From NCBI RefSeq assembly GCF_010500865.1, contig NZ_JAAAWN010000010.1, positions 93,484 through 157,483 of the forward strand: a DNA stretch of 64,000 bases. The letters run 5' to 3'. The notes beneath the pieces were generated by a model that was not told where the DNA came from, ran no database searches, and saw only the letters and a list, made by a program, of their open reading frames with translations. The DNA comes from Alteromonas profundi. Its GTDB lineage: Bacteria; Pseudomonadota; Gammaproteobacteria; Enterobacterales; Alteromonadaceae. Positions 35,723-43,936 of this stretch are shown one piece after another. A program made the position numbers and the translations under genes. Numbering within the stretch: the first letter of the stretch is position 1; each line of letters begins with the position of its first letter.

Positions 35723-36556
35723 TTAGTTGCCTTCCGCTTGTGCTAGCTCAGCGATAATATCGTTAAGCATAACTGCAAACCCGCCAGTGAGCTTAGTGGT
35801 CAGCGTTTCTAGGTCAATATAGTGGGCTGCGCGCTGGCCGTGATAGTCGATGACGGGCCCAATTTGGCGAAACTTAATGCCGATTAAGCGCATATTTTTC
35901 GCTAACCTCGGCTCTACCATAACATAGATATGTTCAATGTCCTTTTGAATAACCAATGCCGCGGCCGTTAAGTAAAGCCCTACTGCGATGAAAGGGAAAC
36001 ATCTTAACTCGGTTTGAGAAAACGTATAGGGGTTTAGTTCACCGGTTTGTGAACCTTGAAATTTATCTATGCTTCGGCGTCTAAATTGCTCGGGAATGGC
36101 AAGCCTTGATACTTCGCATACTTTTTCACGGGCAAAGTTAGCAGGCAGTAAGGCGTTATCGGTTATAGCATGCACACAGTATTTTTCTATCGGGAGTAAT
36201 TGCTGGGCTGAATGCGGGTGGACAATTCGCACTGTACCGGCCATTGTCTGGGTGGCGCTATGTTGTATGTAGCAAGGGAGCGAATAACTGTCGAATTCAT
36301 CGGTTTCTAGCCGCGTATTGTTGGCTGCTTCCAACTTGAGCTCTTCACAATATACGGTATGACGTATTCGATAGGTTTGCGCTTTTAATTCAGCCGCTGT
36401 AGCAATGCCTGGGTGAAGATATTGAGAAAAATGGCTGGCAACCTGGTGCGCCTGTTTGTAACGGCTATAGTCTGAAATTGCTTTGCCAATCTTGTTATTT
36501 TTGCCTACTAGGCCACCTAAACGTTCCAGCATAGGTTTATTCGTTTTTCCATACAT
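35723..36556 (-). CDS. PEP-CTERM/exosortase system-associated acyltransferase (TIGR03694 type)
   Basis: This 277-residue protein resembles the GNAT-like, autoinducer-synthase-related acyltransferases specific to exosortase loci. YRIRHTVYCEELKLEA (about 62-77) is the conserved start of the domain, with EVSRLAIPEQFRRR later and ELRCFPFIAVGLYLTAAALV near residue 180. Its substrate is unknown, possibly a lipid or amino-acyl precursor. No signal peptide is seen. It is the first gene of a three-gene minus-strand unit with the YdcF-like and acyltransferase genes. The ATG at 36556 has GAGTGG upstream; a later start (36532) is less supported. Confidence 0.9.
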   Translation of the reverse strand: MYGKTNKPMLERLGGLVGKNNKIGKAISDYSRYKQAHQVASHFSQYLHPGIATAAELKAQTYRIRHTVYCEELKLEAANNTRLETDEFDSYSLPCYIQHSATQTMAGTVRIVHPHSAQQLLPIEKYCVHAITDNALLPANFAREKVCEVSRLAIPEQFRRRSIDKFQGSQTGELNPYTFSQTELRCFPFIAVGLYLTAAALVIQKDIEHIYVMVEPRLAKNMRLIGIKFRQIGPVIDYHGQRAAHYIDLETLTTKLTGGFAVMLNDIIAELAQAEGN

Positions 36557-36712
36557 AGAACCACTCGCAGGATAAATAGTTACAGCTGTGATGTGCTTTG
36601 TATTAAACCGCAGCTTAATTGCGTTGAGTGAATTTTAGCCACTGTTTTATAACAGCTTTAGTATATACTAAATGTTCTGACTTGTGGTTCGCTGAAATTT
36701 TTAGGAGTTATC

Positions 36713-37486
36713 TTGATACGTACCTCTTTTATGACTTGGGTAATTTGCTGGGCATTTATTACCTGTAACTATAGCGTGGCTGACGAGAAATCGTTTCCTC
36801 AAGTTGTGTCTAACGTTTCAAAATCTGTAGTGGCAATTGGTATTTACAGCCCCCTTAATCAACCCGGTAATCAACTTAGGGGCACAGGGTTCGTGGTAGG
36901 AGATGGAAAATGGATAATTACCAATCATCATGTGGTTAGTGAGGTACTCGACCCCGCCGTTGTAGAGCATTATGTAGTGGTACATGGGGAAGGAAAGCAA
37001 GTATCTACTTTCAAGGCATCGATAGAAGCAATTGATATCAAACACGATTTGGCAATATTGCGTATAGATGCATCATTACCCCCAATAAAGCTGCATGACG
37101 ATACATTTAGTCCGCCGGGAGCCCAAATTGCTATGACAGGTTATCCTATCGGGCCTGTGTTAGGCCTTTATGCCGCTACCCACCGAGGGTATATTGCTGC
37201 CATAACCCCAGACGCTCTGCCCAATGCCGGTTCCAGTCAACTTACTGTGGATATGCTTGCGCGACTTGAAAATGCAGATCTTATTTATCAATTAGATGCT
37301 ACCGCGTTTCCTGGAAATTCAGGCAGTCCACTGTATTTGCCGGCAACAGGTGAGGTAATTGGAGTAATAAACAAAGTGTTTATTACCGCGGGTAAAGAAT
37401 CGGCCATTAGCGCCCCTACCGGAATTAGCTACGCGATTCCGGTAAAACATGTTCACGGGTTAATGAAACGGGTGGGGGCTATGTAA
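36713..37486 (+). CDS. Secreted trypsin-like serine protease (S1C/DegP-like, no PDZ domain)
   Basis: This 257-residue periplasmic protease has a signal peptide (hydrophobic 5-20, cleavage near SVADE). The catalytic triad is His73 in TNHHVV, Asp112 in KHDLAI and Ser203 in PGNSGSP. The fold matches DegP/HtrA proteases but the protein ends after the protease domain. The start is TTG, supported by AGGAG five bases upstream; the next ATG (residue 7) is less likely. It is divergent from the exosortase acyltransferase and convergent with the flavoprotein gene. It probably serves protein quality control in the envelope, a role taken from the family. Confidence 0.88.
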   Translation: MIRTSFMTWVICWAFITCNYSVADEKSFPQVVSNVSKSVVAIGIYSPLNQPGNQLRGTGFVVGDGKWIITNHHVVSEVLDPAVVEHYVVVHGEGKQVSTFKASIEAIDIKHDLAILRIDASLPPIKLHDDTFSPPGAQIAMTGYPIGPVLGLYAATHRGYIAAITPDALPNAGSSQLTVDMLARLENADLIYQLDATAFPGNSGSPLYLPATGEVIGVINKVFITAGKESAISAPTGISYAIPVKHVHGLMKRVGAM

Positions 37487-37496
37487 AAAATATTGG

Positions 37497-39152
37497 CTAA
37501 CCCCTGGTATTTGCCACTCGCGAGGGGTTATATCGGTGGGGGCTAAGTACACCATTGGGGTCAAGTGCGTGAGCAATTTTGCCTGCAGTTTGCCAGCATA
37601 CCGCGTTTTTATCTAGCGCTTCTTGTTGGCGAATATTAAGGCGGTAGGGCACATATCCTCGCTTAATCCCTTGTTCAAACAACGCTGCCAAACAATTGTG
37701 AGCGTCGTCTACGGCGGTGGGGTTTGATAAGTCGAATAAAATGGGCACAGTACTATCGATATTATGCGCCGAAGTGTGTGTAAAGGTAATCAAGGGCTCT
37801 ATGTTGTAACGGGGGGTAATGTCTCTCACCATTTCAACAAATGCTTCCATCGCACTAAGATTGGCAGGGATCAAGGGAGCATACCACAGCAAGCCACACC
37901 GATCTCTGGCAGGGTTAAGGTGTGCGCTAGCATCGGCGGCAGTATGGGGATTACGCCAATAAGATAGCGATAGAGCGACTTCACTAGGCTTTCCTCGCAT
38001 AATATCCGTGGCGGCGGACAAACTGTCGAGTTGCTGTTTTAATTGTAGAAAAGCGCGTTTAGGGGCTACTTTACATACGCGCCGTGCAAGAGAAACCTTG
38101 GTAGAATGAGAGCGTAAGCATTTATCGGCCAAGCCGTTAGTGAGGACTTTTACCTCTTTTGCAGCCGCTTTCACGATGGACTTGCTACCGTATAGCGTAC
38201 CTACCACTGTCCAATCAGGTATGTCGTGAGCTGAACTTAGGGCCGCTTTTTGTTGGTCCGTCATAACCTTATGCACGCCTTTGCCTTGAGGGTTGTCGGC
38301 AAGCATTGCCATCATTCGCGTCTTATCCATAAGGTTTATCCCCCCAACAACGCCACCTAATTGGCGAAATAATTTTTGGATACACGCATGTGCCCGCCGA
38401 AAACCCGTATCGCCATAAAAACGTAAATAGAAAGAGTCGAAGCCCTCGGGTTGGCGCGCTAAGCAAAGGGTGGCTTGGGTTACAATCATATTCCCTGATT
38501 GTGTGAATATTCCATCCAGATAAGGCCCTTGCTTCCACTTGAAGGCTTTATCTACAAACTTATTTTGGGATTGGTCCATCGCGGCGAGCGAAGAGGTATA
38601 GTAATCTCCGGTGGGCAGTACTCCCTCCATTTGCGTTATAGCAGAGAAGTGATCGGCAATAGGCGTAATGCCATAACCACGCTCAAGCGCATTCGATAGT
38701 ATGCTGCACGTAGGGCCCGCCCCCGTGACAGGCACCATAAAGGGAAGGTGGTTCTCGTTTAAGTAATCGTACAACTGTTGTTGAGTAACCCCAGGTTCAA
38801 GAGTGCACAAACCAGAATCTGGATCTAGGTAAGTAATTTTATTTAATTGAATAAGCGACAATAATACGATGGCCTTGTCACTTTTGTTTGGCGTAGCACT
38901 GCCGTATCCCCAGTTTTGACCGCTACTTATCGGGTGAATGCTAAACGCATTTGCAGTGCATCCGGCGAGCTCATTGGCAAGGGAAACGAGCGCGCTCACG
39001 GCATCCTTATTTTTAGCCTTAACAATACATGCCACGCTCTGCGAATAGCCTTCCGTACCACTTGAATCTGCGACATTTTCTATCACATCCGCGCTATCGC
39101 CTAGCCGCTCAGCAATGATTTCAGGTATGCGTTTTATGCCAGCGTTACTCAT
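37497..39152 (-). CDS. FAD-dependent oxidase/dehydrogenase of the vanillyl-alcohol oxidase / p-cresol methylhydroxylase family
   Basis: This 551-residue flavoprotein has an N-terminal PCMH-type FAD-binding domain with SSGQNWGYGSATP and LDPDSGLCTLEPGVTQQQL, and a C-terminal cap region. The end ALDPNGVLSPHRYNP is the family signature. DWTVVGTLYGSK is also family-like. It would oxidise an aromatic or other alcohol, but the substrate cannot be predicted. There is no signal peptide. No cytochrome partner gene is adjacent, so a direct oxidase is possible. It is convergent with the protease gene. Confidence 0.85.
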   Translation of the reverse strand: MSNAGIKRIPEIIAERLGDSADVIENVADSSGTEGYSQSVACIVKAKNKDAVSALVSLANELAGCTANAFSIHPISSGQNWGYGSATPNKSDKAIVLLSLIQLNKITYLDPDSGLCTLEPGVTQQQLYDYLNENHLPFMVPVTGAGPTCSILSNALERGYGITPIADHFSAITQMEGVLPTGDYYTSSLAAMDQSQNKFVDKAFKWKQGPYLDGIFTQSGNMIVTQATLCLARQPEGFDSFYLRFYGDTGFRRAHACIQKLFRQLGGVVGGINLMDKTRMMAMLADNPQGKGVHKVMTDQQKAALSSAHDIPDWTVVGTLYGSKSIVKAAAKEVKVLTNGLADKCLRSHSTKVSLARRVCKVAPKRAFLQLKQQLDSLSAATDIMRGKPSEVALSLSYWRNPHTAADASAHLNPARDRCGLLWYAPLIPANLSAMEAFVEMVRDITPRYNIEPLITFTHTSAHNIDSTVPILFDLSNPTAVDDAHNCLAALFEQGIKRGYVPYRLNIRQQEALDKNAVCWQTAGKIAHALDPNGVLSPHRYNPSRVANTRG

Positions 39153-39317
39153 TAAAGGACCCCTTCACCGTCTCATCCTAGTGAAACCTAAATAACTGTT
39201 ATTCATATGAAACTCTCTAACTACTATACCAGCGTCGAAAGCGATTATCAGCATTAGGTTGCCTAACCAAACGTGTAAAACACTGCCTAAACAAAACTGA
39301 ATAACCTGCACCAGCCC

Positions 39318-40259
39318 TTAAGACACTTTAGGTGTGTTGGTTATCTTCACAAATGCACATTTTTTAGGTAAGAAGTTTTTGGTGGTGGAATAACCCAGGT
39401 CAAACAGGGTGTTTTTAATGTCGGAAGAAAGGGAGAAATCAATAGGCGATATATCGCCGGTATTTACCACTACCGTATTATGCCAATATTTAGCGTGAAC
39501 GTATTCGCGAGAAAGAGCGATCATGAAAGTGCGAATGAGCATGCTAACGTATTGCGGAAGTTTTAGAAATTTTTGCTTAATTACCTTTGGTTTTTGCATA
39601 GCGCTTTGCAGGCGAAAACAAACGGAGGGTGTGCCATCGCCTTGCCAATTATCAAATAGCGCATCCTCTGATAATACTGCACCATCTACCAGCAAATATT
39701 CCTTAAAAGGTTTAAAGGAAAAAATAAGGGGGATGGACATAGAGTAGCGTACCGCTTGTGAAACTTTCATGTGAGGCGTCTGTACTTTGTTAAATAAAAC
39801 AGGGCCTCCGCCATTTACATCGGTGGCTAGGATATTCAAATTAAGCTGTAAATCGGAGAATGTAGCGCCTTCGAGCTGAGTATCTATCCATCGTTCAAAT
39901 ACGTCTCCTGACGATAAGCCGCCTTCGCGCAGTAAGCGAAAAAGCGAAAACTGCATGAATTGCCTAAAGTCAGTGTGAAGTGCAAGCTCGCGCATTTGCT
40001 CTACGCGAAAGCCTTTAGCATACAGGGAAGCCACAATAGAGCCCCCTGACACGCCCACTAAAGTTTTAAAGCTAATATTCATATCCTGAAGTGCACTAAT
40101 GATTCCGATATGTGCGCTTAGGCGCGTACCGCCGCCTGAAAATATCGGCACAATAGCGTTACTAGTGGGGGTAGCAGGCGGGTGTACAAGCTGCATCAAG
40201 AAAGCTCCAAATGAATAAGTTAGAGCATAGGCGATGGAAGGCGCTGCGCCAATTATCAA
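39318..40259 (-). CDS. Patatin-like phospholipase family protein
   Basis: This protein of up to 313 residues has the patatin catalytic dyad. The oxyanion-hole motif SGGGTR (41-46) precedes the nucleophile elbow GVSGGS (Ser71), and the catalytic Asp is in VDGAVLSED (Asp192), numbered from the longest frame. A hydrophobic N-terminal segment (about 5-25) may be a signal or anchor. The longest frame starts with TTG; an ATG at 40196 is an alternative that would drop that segment. It may hydrolyse phospholipids or other acyl esters. It lies alone between the flavoprotein and malate synthase genes. Confidence 0.85.
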   Translation of the reverse strand: MIIGAAPSIAYALTYSFGAFLMQLVHPPATPTSNAIVPIFSGGGTRLSAHIGIISALQDMNISFKTLVGVSGGSIVASLYAKGFRVEQMRELALHTDFRQFMQFSLFRLLREGGLSSGDVFERWIDTQLEGATFSDLQLNLNILATDVNGGGPVLFNKVQTPHMKVSQAVRYSMSIPLIFSFKPFKEYLLVDGAVLSEDALFDNWQGDGTPSVCFRLQSAMQKPKVIKQKFLKLPQYVSMLIRTFMIALSREYVHAKYWHNTVVVNTGDISPIDFSLSSDIKNTLFDLGYSTTKNFLPKKCAFVKITNTPKVS

Positions 40260-40301
40260 ATAGTAGTGCTTTTTAAGCAGAAGAAGAGAGCGGTTTCGTT
40301 C

Positions 40302-40333
40302 AAAACGCTCAGCCTAGGTTCGGTGAGCGTTTT
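40302..40333. terminator. Hairpin between patatin and glcB
   Basis: A 10-bp inverted repeat (AAAACGCTCA and TGAGCGTTTT) with a 12-base loop is flanked by short T-runs on both strands, so it could act in either direction. It is the second hairpin in the gap and lies after the glcB hairpin in the direction of glcB transcription. Confidence 0.45.
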
Positions 40334-40372
40334 AAGGTAAGTAGGCGTGGGTAAGCGAGAAGCGCTAAAACA

Positions 40373-40420
40373 GCACACAAGCACCGCTAAAGACTGTTAT
40401 GTTTAGCGGTGCTTGTGTGC
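40373..40420 (-). terminator. Probable terminator of glcB with a long perfect stem
   Basis: A perfect 19-bp inverted repeat (arms 40373-40391 and 40402-40420) with a 10-base loop follows the glcB stop codon. Reading along glcB, the stem is followed by TGTTTTAG, a weak U-tract. The stem is unusually long for an ordinary terminator and could also protect the mRNA 3' end. Confidence 0.65.
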
Positions 40421-40453
40421 ATGTGAGTAAATTAATTACCTTATATTAGGTGA

Positions 40454-42637
40454 TTATGCCTTTGCGGCTAATCTCGCTTTCATCTCGCGACGACGAGCAT
40501 GAAGTAAGGGTTCTGTATAACCACTTGGCTGTTCCTTGCCTTTAAATATAAGGTCACTAGCCGCTAAAAAACCAATGGAATTTTCTATATCAGGTGTCAT
40601 TGGAATGTACTCTTTATCGCTAGCGTTTTGTTCATCAACCAGTACTGCCATTTTTCGCAAAGACCTGTTAACTTGCTCAGGGCTAACGATGCCATGTTCT
40701 AGCCAGTTAGCAATATGCTGAGAGGAAATGCGTAGGGTTGCTCTATCTTCCATTAGGCCCACATTATTAATATCAGGCACTTTAGAGCAGCCCACGCCTT
40801 GATGTACCCATCGAACAACATAGCCTAAGATCCCCTGTACATTATTATCTAATTCGCGGCTAATAATGTCAGGCGATAACCCGTCAGTACTATCAAGTAA
40901 GGGAATGCTTAGAATATCGTTTAACCCATCAAAATTTTCATCAAGGCTTTGTTGAACATCAAATACATTGACTTGATGGTAGTGCAGCGCATGTAAAGTG
41001 GCTGCAGTAGGAGAGGGAACCCAAGCCGTGTTCGCGCCTGCTTTTGGATGGCTAACTTTCGCTTCCATCATGTTTTTCATTTCATCAGGCACCGGCCACA
41101 TTCCCTTACCAATTTGCGCTTTCCCTGATAAACCACAGCGTAAACCCACGGCGACGTTTGCGGTTTCATACGCTTTTATCCAAGGCATTGCTTTTAGTGT
41201 GGCTTTATCGGCGAACGCACCTGCTAACATTGAGGTATGAATTTCGTCGCCTGTTCTGTCTAAAAAGCCGGTATTAATAAATACTACGCGGGATTTAGCT
41301 TCGTTTATACAGGCCTGAAGGTTAACACTGGTTCGGCGTTCTTCATCCATAATTCCCATCTTGATGGTATTTTCGGGGACATCAATAATCTTCTCTATAG
41401 CAGCAAAAAGTGAATTTGAAAAAGCCACTTCTTCTGGCCCATGCATTTTCGGCTTCACTATATAGATGCTGCCTTCACGACTGTTTTTAAATGCGCTATT
41501 GCCAAGTAAGTCGTGCTTGCCTATTAACGACGTAATTAGCCCGTCCATAATTCCTTCTGGCACTTCTTTACCATCAAAAAGCATGGCGTCATTTGTCATT
41601 AAATGGCCCACGTTTCGCACAAACATTAAGCTTCGAGCAGGTAACACTATTTTCTGTGTGTCATTGGAATTAGACGAGGTATATTCTCTATCGGCGTGCA
41701 TGGCCCGGGTGATAGTTTTTCCAGCCTTTTTCATTTCAAGGCGTAACGTGCCCTGCATTAGCCCTAACCAGTTACTGTAAACCAAGGTTTTGTCTTCTGC
41801 GTCCACGGCTGCCACCGAGTCTTCACAATCCATAATGGTAGTAAGCGCTGCTTCAACGTAAACGTCTTTTACGTGAGCTGGGTCAGTTTTTCCTACAGGG
41901 TGGTTTTCATCTATTTGAACTTCAACGTGTAATCCGTTGTGAACAAACAATAAGGTGGAAGGCTTGTTCGCCTCGCCTTGGTAGCCTAACCACTGTGCTT
42001 TATTTGCCAAACACGTCGACGTACCGTCCGCTAGCATTACCGCTAACGTGTCGCCGTCAATACGATACTCATGCACATTTTGATGACTGTCTTTGCTAAG
42101 CGGTATTATTGCATCCAAAAAAGCCTTGGCTTTTTCTACCACTTTAGCGCCGCGCACCGGATTGTAAGTTTTACCCGCCTCTGCGCCACCTTCATCGCTA
42201 ATAACATCGGTGCCATAAAGCGCATCATATAAGCGCCCCCATCTGGCATTTACGGCGTTTAGTGCATAGCGGGCATTATTAATTGGAACTACTAATTGAG
42301 GTCCAGCCATGCTGGCAATTTCTGCATCTACATTTGTCGTATCTGCACTTACGTTGGTAGGTTGGGGGGCTAGGTACCCTATTTCTTTTAGAAAGGCTTT
42401 GTAAGAAGGCCCAGATACGGGATTACCCGCTTTGTGATAATCGTCAATGGCGCGTTGTAATTGCTCACGCTTTTCTAATAACCCGCGGTTTTTTGGAATG
42501 AATTCAGCGAAAAGGGCTTCCGCTCCCTGCCAAAAGGTTTCAGGTAAGACGCCTGTATTCACCATCGCTTGTTGATTAATAAAAGTGTCTAACTGTTCAG
42601 CAACCTGTAACCGGCCTCGCGTAATGTAATTTTGCAT
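40454..42637 (-). CDS. glcB: Malate synthase G
   Basis: This 727-residue cytoplasmic enzyme condenses glyoxylate with acetyl-CoA to malate, completing the glyoxylate shunt. Length and sequence fit the monomeric G isoform. The TIM-barrel core has TTIMDCEDSVAAVDAEDK, MTNDAMLFDGKEVPEG with a long catalytic region, and KPKMHGPEEVAF, while DEERRTSVNL is a further family motif. A GGGGTAG lies six to seven bases upstream of the ATG. A LysR-type regulator lies upstream and isocitrate lyase beyond it, all on the minus strand, so the shunt genes are clustered. Confidence 0.97.
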   Translation of the reverse strand: MQNYITRGRLQVAEQLDTFINQQAMVNTGVLPETFWQGAEALFAEFIPKNRGLLEKREQLQRAIDDYHKAGNPVSGPSYKAFLKEIGYLAPQPTNVSADTTNVDAEIASMAGPQLVVPINNARYALNAVNARWGRLYDALYGTDVISDEGGAEAGKTYNPVRGAKVVEKAKAFLDAIIPLSKDSHQNVHEYRIDGDTLAVMLADGTSTCLANKAQWLGYQGEANKPSTLLFVHNGLHVEVQIDENHPVGKTDPAHVKDVYVEAALTTIMDCEDSVAAVDAEDKTLVYSNWLGLMQGTLRLEMKKAGKTITRAMHADREYTSSNSNDTQKIVLPARSLMFVRNVGHLMTNDAMLFDGKEVPEGIMDGLITSLIGKHDLLGNSAFKNSREGSIYIVKPKMHGPEEVAFSNSLFAAIEKIIDVPENTIKMGIMDEERRTSVNLQACINEAKSRVVFINTGFLDRTGDEIHTSMLAGAFADKATLKAMPWIKAYETANVAVGLRCGLSGKAQIGKGMWPVPDEMKNMMEAKVSHPKAGANTAWVPSPTAATLHALHYHQVNVFDVQQSLDENFDGLNDILSIPLLDSTDGLSPDIISRELDNNVQGILGYVVRWVHQGVGCSKVPDINNVGLMEDRATLRISSQHIANWLEHGIVSPEQVNRSLRKMAVLVDEQNASDKEYIPMTPDIENSIGFLAASDLIFKGKEQPSGYTEPLLHARRREMKARLAAKA

Positions 42638-42726
42638 AACTACCCCAATACGTGTTTTGTAGTTTCAGTGTAGAGAGTATCGAGGTAATTTTTTAATTTA
42701 TGGTTTCTATGTTTATCATCATTACT

Positions 42727-42750
42727 ATGAATGGCTTAGACGCCATTCAT
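42727..42750 (-). terminator. Hairpin at the end of the LysR gene
   Basis: A 9-bp inverted repeat (ATGAATGGC and GCCATTCAT) surrounds the stop codon of the regulator with a six-base loop. There is no T-tract, so it may be a weak terminator or an operator in front of glcB, which starts about 90 bases on. Confidence 0.4.
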
Positions 42751-43680
42751 TTCTGATGCCACATCACTAATCAAACGGCGCAGCCAAATATGTCCGGCGT
42801 CGTGATGTAATAGCGCGCTCCACGCCATTTTTAGTGCGATAGGAGGGATATCAAAGGGAGGCTCTTTGACAATGACATCCGGATCATCTTTAAATAGCTT
42901 GGCCGCCTTGCTTGGCAGTGTCGCAATTAACTTTTGGTTTTTCGCAATTTGCAATGCAGCGTGGTAGTGACGAGTAAATACGCGTATCGCACGTTGTTTG
43001 CCAATTTTAGTAAGCTCAGCGTCTACCCAACCTAATTTTTGAACTTCGTTAGGGTCGATGCCCACTCCTACACCAAAGCCTGTTTTACTCACCCAAATAT
43101 GTTGTGCGTTTAAGTAACTTTCTAAATCACACTTTGCTACTAAAGGGTGGTCGGCACTCATCACACAGCTAAACGTATCGTACCAGATTACTTTTTGGTG
43201 AAACGACAACGGAAGCTCTTCAAAGCGATTGATAGCCATATCAACCTTACCTTGTTCAACATCGTGAAAGGTGACATCGCTTGGTGTAATTAAATCTAAG
43301 GTTATATTTGGGGCCATTACGGCCAGCTTACCTACAAGCTCTAATAAAAGAGTACTCTCGGCATAATCACTGGTCATAATACGAAAAGTACGATGGCTGG
43401 TTAACGGGTCAAAGTCAGTTTCTGGCTGGATAGAGTTTTCTAAGCGGCTTAAAACATCACGAATAATAGGTTGTAGCTCAAGTGCGCGTTTGGTGGGGGT
43501 CATGCCATCGCTGGTTCGAACAAGCAGGGGGTCTTTAAATAGATCCCTTAGCCGTTTTAACCCATTACTCATTGCCGGTTGGGTGATGCTCAATTGATTG
43601 GCAGCTTTGGTCACACTTCCTTCGCGTAGCAGTACATCTAAATAAACCAGTAAGTTGAGATCGACCTTTGCTATATTCAT
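42736..43680 (-). CDS. LysR-family transcriptional regulator, likely of the glyoxylate shunt
   Basis: This 314-residue regulator has an N-terminal winged helix-turn-helix (VDLNLLVYLDVLLREGSVTKAANQLSITQ, split by the usual turn, followed by SNGLKRLRDLF) and a C-terminal substrate-binding domain. It lies between aceA and glcB in the same orientation. Control of these genes, perhaps in response to a carbon metabolite, is inferred from position only. A family-typical effector pocket cannot be read from sequence. No separate operator was identified with certainty. Confidence 0.9.
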   Translation of the reverse strand: MNIAKVDLNLLVYLDVLLREGSVTKAANQLSITQPAMSNGLKRLRDLFKDPLLVRTSDGMTPTKRALELQPIIRDVLSRLENSIQPETDFDPLTSHRTFRIMTSDYAESTLLLELVGKLAVMAPNITLDLITPSDVTFHDVEQGKVDMAINRFEELPLSFHQKVIWYDTFSCVMSADHPLVAKCDLESYLNAQHIWVSKTGFGVGVGIDPNEVQKLGWVDAELTKIGKQRAIRVFTRHYHAALQIAKNQKLIATLPSKAAKLFKDDPDVIVKEPPFDIPPIALKMAWSALLHHDAGHIWLRRLISDVASEMNGV

Positions 43681-43883
43681 TATGCTAATGCTCTTTATAA
43701 ATTCAATTAAACAGGACTATTGTAAAGCGTTTTTATGCGCTTGTCAGATCACCTTTTAGTCTTAGGCTTGATGGGCAATGTTGTGTAACTACCTGTTTTT
43801 TAATTCGCTATTATTTTATTCTTCGATGGACACCACTATTTTAAGAGGTATAGGAAAGTATTATCCAAATAAATTCACTGAAT

Positions 43884-43914
43884 AATAAAAAAAGGCACCC
43901 GAGGGTGCCTAAAA
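43884..43914 (-). terminator. Rho-independent terminator of aceA
   Basis: In the aceA direction the stem AGGCACCC/GGGTGCCT is followed by a run of seven T, a good intrinsic terminator about 25 bases after the stop codon. It separates aceA from the LysR gene. Confidence 0.85.
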
Positions 43915-43936
43915 GGAAAGGTTGGGATACTTTGTA

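Noticed and set aside
37497..37530. Inverted repeat TAACCCCT/AGGGGTTA at the end of the flavoprotein gene.
   Set aside because: The loop is long and there is no T-tract, so I did not call a terminator.
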